This document shows, piece by piece, positions 27,346-40,342 of a DNA stretch of 64,000 nucleotides (its first letter is position 1; every line of letters starts with the position of its first letter). The position numbers and the translations under genes are program-made. This stretch comes from Tubiluchus corallicola (taxonomy: Eukaryota; Priapulida; Priapulimorpha; Priapulimorphida; Tubiluchidae), in assembly GCA_030141605.1 (NCBI GenBank), contig JAQGDQ010000007.1, positions 1,475,173-1,539,172 of the forward strand, read 5' to 3'. The notes beneath the pieces are model-generated. The model did no database searches. It was not told the origin of the DNA and saw only the letters and a program-made list of their open reading frames with translations.

Positions 27346-28129
27346 CTTTGTTTTTCTGTTAAACACTTTCTGACTATTATTATCAATTTTTCTTTCACTT
27401 TTTTCTCCTTGCTGTTGAGCTCTTTCTTTTGTATTTTTATTCATTTATTTCATTCGGTTGCTTAGACAATGAAAAAAATCACAATATCGGACATAATATA
27501 CAGACAATGACGACATATTACAAATATATACTAGAAAAAATACTAGAAAGTTAGGAAGCTTTTATTGACACACTGCAAATAACAGTAGCCTACAATCACT
27601 TATACATATTATAATATTTTTGCAAAGAATCGCATAAATACTGAAAGAACCCGAAGCGTTGAACGTGTGTTAAACAAATCAGACTATTTAATCATTTAAT
27701 CATTTAAATCCTCTAGATTTTAACATTGTATAACATCTTAATAATATGTAGCATGTATGGGTGTCCTGCCATAAGCCATAGTTTCTTAGGTCTCCCTTTA
27801 TTATCTTTTTTAATAACAGTGATCATTTTCGCGTAATTTTTTTTACTTTATTGATTATATATGTATTTCAAAATTAATGTGATTGCGATATATGTTAAAT
27901 CAATAAATTATTTTAAGGTTGAATTGAATTTGAGCATTTCGGCTTTATAAACTGCCGCTGTAAAAACCTATTACATGTCCACGGTAAAGAAAAAACTAAA
28001 TGCAAAACAGTGAGTTTGTTGGATTTAGGAATACATTGCTGATTTAGCACTTTAACAAGGAAATACTAAATTTAAGTGTAGATAATTAACTTCGGATTGG
28101 AAAAGCTTCAACATAAGATAAGCATCGAC

Positions 28130-28135
28130 TTTAAT
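28130..28135 (-). terminator. Possible poly(A) signal of gene 2
   Basis: ATTAAA 44 nt after the stop. It is the commonest variant hexamer, and no AATAAA lies closer. Confidence 0.35.
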
Positions 28136-28178
28136 TTTGCACTTTAAATGCATCTATTTCTGGCATCATGTCATCAAC

Positions 28179-31100
28179 CTAGCCTTTATTCCGTGTTTGA
28201 AATGAAAGAATGATGAAAGCCAAAAGCCTGTATCCAGCCATCAGAACGAATAACAAGCCAACGTTCAGGTACATATTATCCTGTGAAAAGGACAAATAAA
28301 AACAATGTAACTATATTATGTAAGGAAAATAAGGAGTCCAAAACTTGGATTACAGCAAAAATGTTCTCATAGAATTATCAAAACTAGATCACAGTTGTTT
28401 GCTCAAGCTTATAGCATAAGAAAATGTCAAAAATTTCTTCCTGAGAATATTGTGCCACACTCATGTACTGTTAGCTTTCGCTGAACCTTTTCATCCTTCT
28501 GGCTTTTTGAAATAATGAGAGTCTCGAAATTCATAAAACCTGAAAATTCTGTTAGCGTGTATCACCACTGACATCCATTTCAAACAGTTTTCTTATGAAT
28601 AAAACTGCTGTGTTTTGACATACACAGAAACGATTTCTGTTAAGATACCTCTTTAAAGTTGAACTGGTGAAGCACAGCTGTCCCATTATGTATGCAAGGC
28701 CGCTGAGTTTCGTTGCCATTTTCACATGCTATAAATTAAACATGTAATGAAAGTTCCATATAATATTTTAATAATTCACAGTATTAAGATAAGCCTAAGT
28801 TGATAAATTGTCTACACAGAAAAATTTCGAATAATAAAATATGCCAAATTGCACTAAACTGTGATTAACAGAATTTATTGATGGAACATTTATATGCTAC
28901 CCCCAGCACAAATACTTGCGTATTTCTGTAACATCTTTCCATTGGTTGATGTTCAGAGCCTCATTCCCGTATTTAAACCAGCTGAGATATTCAAGCCATA
29001 TAAAATATACAGGAATCGACCTGGAAATACACATTCATATTATAATTCAGATGTTTCCGCAATGCCTTTTGCCATCATCAATGTGAACCAAAACGTGGAA
29101 AAAATCGTTCATGATAGCAAGAGGTTTTGCCGCATGCCCCTGAATAACGGACAAAAAAGTTTTGAGGTCTACGTTGAAAATTTTTTCGCCTGCGTTCCTG
29201 GTTTTACTCTTAATTTAATATCTGACTCAGTCCTCAAATTAATTTTCTGCCATCTGCTTAGCCAGCTGTTCTATCTACACGTTCTTAAACAGTGATAGAG
29301 AACAGGCAAAGCCCTATCATTACATAGGGCACCTATATAATAATATTAATACATTATAACTATTGTTGTTTGGTAAATTTAACTTACTCCACATTCAGTA
29401 ATAGACCACCAAACAGCATCATTGCCATAAGAAATGGCGCAGCAGCGGCCCATACAATCTCCGGATTGGAGGAGAAGCAAGACATCATATAACCTGGAAA
29501 GGAAATTAAAAAAACGATGAGTTGATGCAAAGAAATCTTGCCAATCAAAGTTAATCAAGGTCATTCAAATTAAAGTGTTAAGTAACCTTTGCCTACAAAC
29601 AGAAACATAAGCCATGCAAAGACTACCTCTTAAAAACAGGCTGGTTTAAAAAAGAGACCTAATCTAGTCTGTTGCTCATCAATTAAGGCAGAATTACCTA
29701 TTACATAATTTTCTATCTTAATTATAAAATGAATCGTTTGTGTAAAAAGATATTCACCTTGTCTGGAACATTTGGCAAACACAGCAGGCTCCTTTTACTG
29801 CCTGCCTGGTATATGCAAATTTTATGTTATTGTTAGTACAACAGTACAACAGTATGTTATATTCTCTCCTATACTATTTCTGCAAAAATGTGAACTGCCA
29901 CAAAAAAACATTCGCCTCGTCTAAGGCATCTGGCAAACACAGCAGATTTCATTTACAGCATGGTACATGCGAACTTCATCTATTGTTAGTACAGCATTAT
30001 ACTATGTGTTCCTCACTTTGCTAAAGCATGTGCAAATAATATGCAACTGCTGAGCAGTGTTAATTGTTGCACATAATTTATACTGTTGTTAAAATAATCT
30101 CGTTCCATTGTTTATTTTAATGTCTTTTTACAAATTGTGCTAGAGGTTTCGCTTTTGTACCTTCTTGCACTTAAAATTATCAGCAATAGACTTTTATTTT
30201 ATACTTTAATTGATACTGATGCCATATTTCTGCATGGCACTTACTGAACCAAAATATGACACAGATACTCAGAGAAATTGTTGAAAAAAAATTACAAAAT
30301 TAGAATATCTTGTATGGTCGTAAGCTTACCGAATGACGCTGATACATTAGCTATTAAAATGAGAATTCCAGCGCAAACAAAAAAGTGCGACGCTGAATGA
30401 TATAAACCTGAAAAAAACACAGAAAACTACTCAATAAGTAAAACATACATCAAAGTTTAAAATAAAAAGCTCACTACAAAATAAAAAAGCGGGATAAGGA
30501 TCCATTATTACTTACCCACCATAAAATAGTGTATAAGCGTAAACAGAAATGGCAACAGGATGAAAAATGGTAGCTGAAAGAACAATGGTAGTTGAATGAT
30601 ACAATAATTTGAAAGATTACACTATTATAGCTCAAAACCACTAAATGCCTAATATGGAGTTTTAGTTTCTCTGTGTGATATTTCATATTACTATTTCTTA
30701 ACGAGATTAAATATTTCCCATAAGTATGTAATATTTCTTCCTTTTTCCTAAAACCTTACAGCATCGAAAACTGATGTTGCAGACTTTCAGATTTATAATT
30801 AAGTCTGTATTACCTCACACCTTAATTACGAATGCAGCTTTGCAAAAATTCTACATTAAATTAAACACATTTATCCAATATCACTTACTTGCTTTAAATA
30901 ACTCTTATCACTAATTTCATCGGTGTATATAATATACAGCCCCTACCTCTGCCAGCATTTTGCTGAGGAAATATGTGTCCAACCTATAGCTAGCATTAAA
31001 GTGCTCCCTCAGAAAAATGACACACTCTTCACAAAACACCTGCAAGCAGAACCAACTAAAAGTACATGTATTTTAAAAATTGCGATATTGTACAGTTATC

Positions 31101-31254
31101 GAAGGATTTTACTATAACGTAGAAATGCATTAAGTCAAGCAAAACATTCTTAAATTCATAAAAATTTAACAGAAGTAACAAAACATTTACTGTTGTGTTA
31201 CTTTTATTAATGGAACATTTTTTTCATTTTCATGACTTTACATGTGCCCATGTG

Positions 31255-31309
<55 letters not shown>

Positions 31310-34300
31310 CACCAGGTTGCGAGTAAAGAAAAGGAAGCCGGCAAATAAATGTTTTTTGTAACACGATCAGAGTGAGATCATTAGCCTTAAATATGCCTAA
31401 ATTGTTAATACTGATTTGCAGGTTCGATTATGCATGACTGCTCAAGCCAGCTTTGTGAAGACATCAATCGAAGCTTCGATCAAAAAGATTTCCTTTAAAG
31501 TGTGATACAAGGCTATACCTAACAGCGATGCTCAGCTTCTCGAATGTGGAGACGGCTGAAAAAATGTCTTGTGGTTTCGTCTACCACTGATCTTAGCTTT
31601 TTATCCCATTGATCAAGGATGTGTCTGAATAAAACCGAGAATTTCTGCCAGTTCCATGTCTCCTTTTAGATAATTATTCTTGATAATGAACCAGATTACG
31701 ATTCTAACTTCATTAGATAAAGTATTTTACTGAAGTATTTTAAAGCTTTACTGTTTCGTGACGTAACAACATCCCTTTCAACAATGGTGATGCTGCAGTT
31801 ATTGAAGAAGTTAGTGTAGATGGGATTTTTACAGTTTTGCCTTATGTGAACTACTGAAAATAAGTTCTGCATAGTCATATTTATAATTAGAAGAGACAGG
31901 TGGTTGACAGGTATTAATAGGGGTGGTTGACTTGGTGACCCTTGGTCTTTTCGCCACCTCGTCTCTTTTATGTCTTTATTTTAGTCTTTAGCCTTTGTTT
32001 ATGTTTATTTTGCAACATACACAGACAAAGAATTTTTTATTTCGAAATGAATGTTCCCAAGCGTAAAGTCCAACAATTTTACTGTTGAAACTTTCGTACA
32101 TTTTTCTCAAATGTTACAATAATCCCAATTTCTCAAGAGACTTGACTTTTGCTTTTGGGTTAATATTAATTTTAATATTAATTTTTGGGTTATTCGCTTG
32201 AAAATAACTCTATAGAGCCGCTCATTTCGCTGTGATGTTGTTCTCGCTCGTGTAATACCAAACTCATTCTATACCATTTTTACCTTGTACTGCAAGTACT
32301 TGTACCAAACGTGCCTGACAAAACTTCATTAGTACCATGTTTACCAGTACCAAATTTTCCCTGTACCAAAATTTTCTCGTACCAAAATTACCAGGACCAG
32401 ACTTACTTGTACCGAACTTACTAGTTCCAAAATTACTGCGCACTAGTTTGCACTACCGTAGTGCTGTTTAGTTATAGTTTACCACCTATATATTGCTAAG
32501 TCAGTTGTGCCGTTCAGTGTCTGGAGTTAGTGTCTTTGCAACATCTACATTAGTTAAAGTCTGCCATTGAGCACTGGTCAAAGTTTGAAAAGTGTTACAC
32601 TCCACAAAAAAATCTGACATTTTTTCGACTTGAACCAGTAACCTGTTGAACACAACCAACTTCAACAACAATGGCGAAAAGAAAAGGGCTTCAACTGACT
32701 AGATGAACTTTTGTGCAATTTAGCACCTACATTGACTACTGTGTAAGCGTTGTTTACAGACATGGCTATAATTGAAATAAACAAGACAGAAGTGATGTTT
32801 TGCACAGCTTCTTGGTTCATTTCCTGCTGCAGGTAGACAATTCCAAGTATTATACCCATTACCTACAAAAGAAAAATTTGTGAAAACTGAAAAGAGTTGA
32901 AAAAAGCATCAGATGTTTTGCACTAATAAACCTCTCACATACAATATTTTTCGCATCACATTCACATAGCTTTTAGTTAGTTAAGTCTGATTTCTACTCA
33001 CCATTGTTTGAAAAGTTCTCACTTTTATTGCCATTGGATCTCGAATCACGCTGATTAATGCTCTGTGTGTTAGAGTGATAAATTGCTTTATCCAACTTGC
33101 TTTATACCTAAATGAAACATACGCTAAAATGTTTGGTTAACTGTAATAAGCAGGCGACAGGCTTTTAGGCTTGTAATTGCTAAACCCCTTACAATAATAA
33201 TTGGGGTGTGCTGGCTATAATTAGAAGAAATAGGATGCCAGTGATTGTTATAATTGGCTACTTGATTTCCTTCATTAAAGTGTACACGAGTCTGATAAGG
33301 AAAAGATGACAAAATATCAGTGATTGTTTGGAAATACTTGATAAGGAAAACCTACCTCGAGTTAAATTGGTGAAATCGAAATTTAAATGTTGGCACTCAT
33401 TCACTTGTGCAGATACTTCGTCGCAAATGCATCAGAAAGTACAACCACAATAATCGTGACAACAAAAATGCTAACACAGCAAGGAATTCACATGCATTTT
33501 AAATTTGGAAGTCTGGTTTTTCAGTTTTTGTATTCTTGTTTCCAGTGGCATTTTCAACAATTTTTCAGACAAAAAGTAGCTAAAAATAATTCAATAAAAA
33601 CTCATAAACTGCAGTCTTTTGTATTATTACTAAATAATTAAAATATAGTTACTGGATTGTATTTAATGAAAAGAGGTTACTTACGTTGAACGATGAGCCA
33701 GCAATTCACCGAACTGAAAAAATGCATGTATAAATAATTGCAATGAAACTGCTGGAAACAGCTATCTTGGTTTGGCGTTAATTGTAATACATGACAAGAT
33801 GTTACAAAATTGCATTTACTGCAAACATCAACAAAGCACACTACAAAGCGGAGCATCACCTGACAACAGGGGGTCGTAGTATTTTTCAAGTATTGGTTCC
33901 CGTGAATCCGACTTTTAACCTTGGGACTCCAAAAGCGATAAGGTTCTTCTCCTATTGATGGGCGGCCCAAATGTGAAAGTCGAATGCATTGCATTAATTC
34001 TTTAGAGTTAGAATGCATCCGCAACCTTTTTCAAGTAGTGTATCCTATGACACTGACTTTTGATCTTAAGGCCTCAAAACCCATAAGATTCTTCCCCTGT
34101 TGACAGTCGATGAATACATAAAATATGAAAGTTTAGGCTACGTCTTCACAAACTTTTCCAACTGAGACGTTGACCTTTGATAAGGGGCCCACAAAGTCGA
34201 TAGGTCGTTCTTTTACTGACTGATGAGCCTATATATTATATGAAAAATGAATGTCATGCTTCAAAAAAGGTTAGCTCGAAAAGTGTTCACAAGACCAATA

Positions 34301-37300
34301 ACGAATTACAGACAAACGAACGGGCAGAAGCATGGACGGCCAAACGGACAGATGCACGAACAGAGGCTTACTATACCGAATAACATATTAATAGATTCAA
34401 CATTAGCGATTGTTAATAGATGTTACTAAATTGAACAACATATTAAAAGATTCAATGCCAATTGTTATCAGCTGCTTTCTTACGTCAATGAGCTGTTTAT
34501 TTCGATTATTCTCCATGATAACTTGTTTGACAAGATAACCTTGAGGGGACACTTCAAATGCGTTACATATTCTCTGAAAGTAACAAGTTGGAAAGTAAGA
34601 AAAACAAAAAGACAGTTTTAATTAATGAAAATTACAATTAATGAAACCCATTATTCACCTAACAAATTATTAATAAAAAAATGTTTTAACAAAATTCAAT
34701 TGAAGATATAAGCTCAAATAATTATAAAATCTTTACTACAGGTAACGCTGCAGCTGCGTACGTACCTCTACTTTGTCTTTGCATTGGGCCTCCTTTTCTG
34801 GGATTACAGCTAAACTGTGCACATAGTAATCAGCAGGATTAAACTTTGGTGGACATTTGCAATCCATCGTCTTGAAAAATGTATGAATAGTTTTTCTTGA
34901 ACCTAAATACGCCACCCTGCCTTCTGCCATTAACAATATCCTGCATTACAATTTAGAGAATAGTAATTTATTTTTACATATATAGGCCTATATAAAAAAC
35001 ATTGTCAAGCAGTTGTTTCTATGGTCCAAGTAAGTCAGCAGAAGGCAAATTTGGAATTTTAAGCTAGCAAAACAAAGTCTAAAATCAGCAAAAAACTGTA
35101 TCCTAAAATTACAAAAAAATGCTCAGGAAAAAGCATAAGTAAATAGAAATACATAGGCATTTAAAAATGCTATCTACTGTTATTCAGCACTAGAAACTAG
35201 TGAATACGTTAAATATGTCTTAGAAAGCCTAATAGTCATACGAGATTTAAAAGTTAAAAATTTAAAATATAAATAACTAAATACAAATTATTAATGGTTT
35301 CAGGTAAAAAACATATTTTAAATTTGAAATGACTCAGCAGTAAAATTGGAAGCCAAAAGTAACTACGTAAGTCACTATTACTGTTAAAATGGTTTATAGT
35401 GAAGCATGAAATCTACATTTTTGCATGTAAAAATTGTATACATAGCACTTTTACCTGTCGAACATGGCATACACTTCAGATGAAGGTTGATGTATGGTGC
35501 ACAGGATAGTTCGCCCTTTACAAGCCATGTCTTTCAAAACACATATGACGTTTTGTGCCATAAAGGAGTCCAAACCAGATGTTGGTTCATCGCAAAACAT
35601 TAATTTTGGATTTGTTAGCATCTAGAAAAAGGCATTTATTTCATTATAGTTGTTGAAATAATTATGACAAATGTTTTTTCTCTTTACAGATTATTTGTAA
35701 ATGCTATAATGCTAATTCAAGACCCACAACAGGTATAGTTAGAGCAAACTTATTTTCAAACAATGATTTTAACAGTCTTTTAAGAAAAATTGTTATGACA
35801 GTGATAGGTAGGTAAAATTTTCAAACCATTCTGCATATAGTAGCTCCCATGTCATTATTAACCTTCAGTAATAGCACAGACACAAAAGGTGCCAGCAATA
35901 TTTTAATAAATACAAACGAGTAAATGCTTATTCATTATCAAAGTATAACTTACTAACCTCAGATGCAAATGCAAGACGCTTTCTTTCGCCTCCTGAAATA
36001 CCTTTTATTCTACCAGGGACGCCTATCCATGTGTTCTCGCATTTCTTTAAACCAAGCTGTAATGGCAAATAATGATTTCACATGATTTTGCTTCATTCTT
36101 TCTATTCTTTTCATAATTTTTTCGATGCCCCCTTTTCCCTTCATTCCTTTTTAAGTCTTTCATTCTTCTGAACATTTTTTATGCTTTTTCTTTGACTATT
36201 TTTTCCTCTTTTATCATCGGCAGAATTGAGTAATTTAATTATGGCTCGACAAAATGTAGTATAAATTATTTTAAGATCCTAAAAATGAATACAGGTGTAG
36301 CAAACTACCTCCGTGAGAGTTTCTTCAACTTTCTTCATTCGCTGAGAATACGTGAATTCTTTGTCCATTCTCAATAGAGCCTACAACTCAAACCAACAGA
36401 TATTTTAGATTTACAATTTTGCACAGCAGCATAAGACTTAAGCTGTGCTGCAGTCTATATTGTTGTTGCAGTGATCTAGTGTTTAGCATACATTGTTGTC
36501 CTGAACGCTATACTGTATCGCCTGACATTTTTGTATTGCTGTATTGTATTGCACTGCATTGTTGTTGTGTTACTGAAATGTATTGATTTGTTGTTTTTTA
36601 TGTTGATGCTGAATTGTTTGCAGTCGTATAGTTTGTTTCAATGTATAAAAATAACCTGCATTGTACAAGGTACACTAAAATGCACTACCTTACTCTGTCA
36701 GCCACACTTTGGTTTAATTATTTTTGTTATTTATTTTTTTAAAAAACGTTTGAAAAATGCTTTTGGTACTCTATATAAGACGGTAATAATAAGCTAACTT
36801 ATCAAAAGAAGTGTAATGAACCGAAAATCTTAAACAGTTTCAAATGTAGACAAACTCCGTGTGGTGAAGCTTCTGATAGTACAATTAAAATACCTGAAAT
36901 CTCAAATGTTCTTTTACTTTCAGGGTACCAATGAACAAATCTTCCTGCTGAACGTATGCCGAGATGGACCTCATGCCAGGACCAAAACCAATTGGCTGTC
37001 CATTAATTTTGACTGTACCCTCAACAGTATACATTTCAGTATTCCTGTGCGTCAGAATGTTCATAAGTGTACTTTTGCCTGCACCACTAAAACAAACAAA
37101 CAACAAATGAATCTTGCTTCTGGTTCGTATCCTTACTTGTCAGCCAATCGGCTTGTAAAGTAATAATTATTGCAAAACTGATTCAACATGAATTTTCTGC
37201 TAAGATGATTTCGGAAAATAATTACAGCTAAATAAACTCTTTTAAATCGATCCGAGTGTGTAGAATCTATTTTGCCTTCAATTTGACAATATAAATATTT

Positions 37301-38760
37301 TTGTCAACAATATAATTTTTTTTAATATGACTATGCTTTTATACCTGGCACCCATAATTGCTAACAGCGTACCAGCTTTTGCGTACCCAGTAACTGCAAT
37401 AACAAATTTTCACATAACATATTAATGAAACTTGTAAATTAATGTCGTTGGAATAAACAAGCAAGCAGAACAACTTTTTACAACAATTTACTAGATGCAG
37501 TTGGGCTGAGCGCTCCTAATAGACTACAGTGAATTACTTAATCTCATCATTAACTAAATAACAAGCCTACACCTCTCGGAAATGCATTTTCCAAAACATT
37601 CTCAAATTTAAAATGGCATAAAGTAAAACCAAGCTGCATTAACAGTGCAGTCTCCTGAGTATAGCATGAAGGTGCTGCTGCCTTATCCTTTGTGCTACGG
37701 AACTTATAGTAGAAGCAAGCTCTCAGCTCTAAGCGAGAACTCGAATCACTTTACTGCAGCACAAAGCTATGCTAAACTAAATACGAAAATTGGGTGCAGA
37801 GTGAAGAAAACGTGTTATTACAAAAATTATTTACAGTTTCTATATGCGCTCTATTTACACGATGTTAATTTATTCGGGTGGCCAGTGACTACACCTATCA
37901 GAAACAGCACAATCTTTTGCAGAAGCAACCCGTTCCGTGCTAGTTTGTTTAACGTATATTTCTCAAAATTATTTACTTTTAAAGGAATTTAAAGAAGCAG
38001 ATTGTTTAACTTAGATGCACATTGAAATGGCCAACTCAAGTTGTTAAAATAATGTGACAAAGACTAATTTAATGTCGTGCTAGTAAATAGTCTTTAAATT
38101 TTGTTTTAATACCATTTCGGAGAATATGCTTCTTAACTCTTTTTTCTGTTTGCTTTTCCGGGTCAGATTGTCCAGCTTCTCTATCATGTCGACTTCGTCC
38201 ACCTTTCAGCGTCGCCCAGACGTTTATATTCTCCCAAGTTATGTTAACCTAAGCAACATAATAATTTCATACTCATAATCGTAAGAAAATTGATAACAAA
38301 CAGAGTTTACAATAAATTTTATGTATTTATTTGATAATAAATATTGTTGGTTTGACTATATATAATTCGATCGATGTTATACTGTAAAATGGAGTGTACT
38401 GAATGGATAATATTCAAGCAAAATGGAATCAAGAAAGTGGTTGCTCAATATTATTTTCATTTGGTTTGTAAAACGCTAAAACGTTTATTACGATTGCTGA
38501 AAGATAGCCACATAACGTTATGAGCATCAGCGAGCTCTCTGTGCCTCTTAACATATAAGGAATTCCTAACTTACCGCATCAAGTTCACTAACACTCAGTA
38601 CTTTTTTAATGGGTTCCTTTCTCATCACATGTTTCGACATGTCAGCAAACTGAATGCCAGAATTTGAAATCTCTTCGTACATCGGTACATGAACATTACT
38701 TCTACTGATGGAATAATCACTAGCAGCATTGTCACAGGCAGCATTGTTGCCAGTATCCAT
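28179..38760 (-). CDS. Gene 2: white-like ABCG half-transporter with chimeric exon 12
   Basis: Predicted 683-aa white-type ABCG half-transporter, near-twin of gene 3. Exons in transcript order: 38760-38575, 38248-38113, 37393-37345, 37086-36894, 36380-36309, 36056-35958, 35621-35455, 34940-34766, 34573-34484, 33713-33685, 33107-33002, 32862-32731, 31039-30947, 30573-30516, 30407-30330, 29493-29388, 29020-28920, 28728-28649, 28280-28179 (TAG); 2052 nt, one frame. All ATPase motifs are intact: Walker A GASGAGKST (122-130), [39 protein letters not shown]. The start is the Met aligned with gene 3's second Met; the upstream ATG of gene 3 is ATA here. Exon 12 (residues 435-478, an early membrane helix) is a hybrid, 5' half like gene 3 and 3' half like relic C, still 44 codons with donor GTAGGT. 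Intron 17 uses a GC donor. Several residues shared by genes 1, 3 and 4 are changed (exons 14, 16, 19), so constraint may be relaxed, but no stop or frameshift was found. Confidence 0.85.
28918..28919 (-). other. GC splice donor, gene 2 intron 17
   Basis: Exon 17 ends GAAATAC, followed by GCAAGT. The phase and length (101 nt) match genes 1 and 4, which have GT here. Confidence 0.7.
31258..31305. repeat. AT dinucleotide run in gene 2 intron 12
   Basis: About 24 AT units. The equivalent site in unit B (44278-44298) has only about 10. Confidence 0.95.
31840..31905 (-). pseudogene. Stranded 3' half of the original exon 12 of gene 2
   Basis: Reads [12 protein letters not shown] as in gene 3 exon 12, but the 5' half is absent. 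The homologous donor GTAAGG of gene 3 is ATAAGG here, so this half-exon lacks both a 5' partner and a usable donor. It lies inside what must now be intron 12 of gene 2. The family resemblance begins near 31905, where relic C-like sequence takes over. Confidence 0.75.
32331..32437. repeat. Degenerate 15-16 bp minisatellite, copy in gene 2
   Basis: Seven to eight units around AGTACCAAAATTTACC. It sits in the segment shared with relic C; the counterpart is at 52695-52792. Confidence 0.7.
32731..32862 (-). other. Chimeric exon 12 of gene 2
   Basis: Open 132-nt exon with acceptor TTTTGTAG and donor GTAGGT. The first half ([19 protein letters not shown]) equals gene 3, while the second half ([19 protein letters not shown]) equals relic C apart from one residue. 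The switch lies near the NIT codons, about 32795. Downstream intron sequence to about 31905 also follows relic C. Phase and length match every paralog, so splicing from exon 11 to 13 would keep frame. Confidence 0.8.
33216..33249 (-). repeat. Scrap of exon 12 inserted in intron 11 of gene 2
   Basis: About 33 bp (ATAATTAGAAGAAATAGGAT and following) absent from the matching intron of gene 3 (about 45319). It closely matches the middle of gene 3 exon 12 (about 44880-44912), the very stretch interrupted in gene 2. It is bounded by a repeated ATAATT. Confidence 0.75.
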
Positions 38761-39557
38761 ACTAAGTATGCTCTCGCAAAACGTTTAAAATGGCGTACGC
38801 TTATAATGATTCAAACATTTGCTTAAAGCAAAACATGTCACTTATACATGCATAAAATATTGTACTTCAACCTCACGCAACAACAGTATATTGTGAAAAG
38901 TCACGTTTCACAATGAATTTTAACATGGATTAACACAAGCAAACTATTTATTTAAACCTAAACAACTAAAATAAGATTCAAAACAATTAATAAAAAATCC
39001 CAGAATAGTTTTCAATTAATTGTTACGTCTTATTAACGAGACACAGAACTGTATCATCAAAAGTTCACACCACACATCGATTTTACTTGATATCAACTAA
39101 TAGCAAACAAACAGTGAGGTTCTTTATGGCGCACAACTTTCAAGGTGCAATGAAGGTGAAAGACTAAAGGTGAAAACTTCTGGAGCTTTTAAATGGCTAT
39201 TAAATGTGACTGTAACATAGATTGAGAAAGCACAGCTGTACCCACTAAAAGACTGCCTAGTTGACTTAAATAAATAGAAGTTTTTGCTTAAATGAAGAAC
39301 CAATTCTGGAATAAGATTGTGTTTTAATATACACCTAAAAATTTTAATTAAGACGTAATATACGCGCATAAAATGCGCTGCTTAAAATTGCGAAAGAAAT
39401 TTAAGTCATTCATATCTCTCACCAAACAAACCTTGCTGCGGGAGTATGGTAAAAAATGACGTAAGCTGGTGGAAAGCACGAAGGCATGCATTACGATGCT
39501 TTTGCACTTCACTCAAAAATCCCACTATTGTAGCTGAATAAAGAGTCGCTTACAGAA

Positions 39558-39586
39558 CATCCGGAATGCGTTATGCGTTATGCATT
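39558..39586. mobile_element. Truncated end of the same inverted-repeat element at the A/B junction
   Basis: Begins CATCCGGAATGCGTTATGCG as at 51621, in the same upstream context (GAGTCGCTTACAGA), then passes directly into the left end of unit B after about 29 bp. The join shows a 2-3 bp overlap (TT), compatible with microhomology-mediated joining. Confidence 0.65.
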
Positions 39587-40289
39587 TCCAACTGGTTATT
39601 CCCAGACGAATTTTCTGCTGGTTTGTTTCTGCTTCGCCTTGTCTCAAAGACAAAAAAATTAAATGGAAAAATCGATAGAACAGGACAGGTAAACCTTTAT
39701 GTGAAGAAACAACAGATAGCAAGAGATATTTAAGCTTTGTCAATAAAATCTGTAAAAGAACATTATACAGTTCCCGGCTGATATAATTTCGGTTACGCGT
39801 GTTTAATGTAAGCAACGACGTAAATGAGTCCGTCAACGTGAAACCTATGTTGTTATTTGTAAACCCTCAAATTAATTTTTGCGTAGGCTTACATAGGATT
39901 TAAATTTATTCGAACTAGAATTAAAGCAGTAAATTTTTTAATCTTAACTTTAAACCAGTAGGCTTGGTAAGCATAAATGTGTGACCACTTGTAACAGTGT
40001 CTGCCATAACTTATTTTGAAAAGTAAGTCTACTTACACAGCTCACTGTAGCGTACGTTGACTCAGCACAGAACAATAGAACAAATATTAAATGCACATAA
40101 TATATAAAGCACCATAATCACGCTTTGACCATTGACGTCGTTAAGCCAAAAGAGTAATGCGGACGTGTCATGGGTTTTTATATGCAGTGTATCCTGTTCC
40201 TTGCATAACATGCATACAGAATATTTTATACTGCTTATTCTACCATCGGTAATAATAGTTTCAAGACCATCGTGCGCCTTGTGCTATAG

Positions 40290-40342
40290 TATTCTCTCTC
40301 TTTCTCCCTCTCTTTCCTCTCTCCCTCTCTTTCTGTTCTCTT
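40290..40342. repeat. CT-rich tract in unit B
   Basis: Counterpart of the tract at 27293, with different run lengths. Confidence 0.75.

Larger units (their letters stand above)
21813..28178. other. Spacer between genes 1 and 2
   Basis: Contains, in order, the CA repeat, the exon-19 relic, the ATT repeat, a 27-bp minisatellite and, from 26582, the left arm of duplication unit A with a CT tract. No coding exon other than the relic was found. The 5' UTR and promoter of gene 1 must lie just above 21812 but show no clear TATA box. Confidence 0.6.
26582..39585. repeat. Tandem duplication unit A (contains gene 2)
   Basis: Unit A, about 13.0 kb, aligns from end to end with unit B at 39585-51640, in exons, introns and spacers alike. 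The left edge is where TTTCCAACTGGTTATTCCCA begins (26582), repeated at 39585. Unit A differs from B mainly by the relic C-derived insertion (about 31905-32795), a longer AT dinucleotide run, and scattered substitutions. Its right edge is a truncated inverted-repeat element (39558-39586). Confidence 0.85.

Noticed and set aside
28894-29295. 133-codon plus-strand frame, also present at 41867-42262
   Set aside because: Antisense to exon 17 and intron 16 of genes 2/3. Its presence in both copies only reflects the recent duplication.
31468-31481. 14-bp perfect palindrome ATCGAAGCTTCGAT
   Set aside because: Present at the matching place in unit B as well; a short intronic palindrome with no further support for function.
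36861-37163. 100-codon plus-strand frame
   Set aside because: Antisense shadow of exon 4 (Walker A exon) of gene 2.
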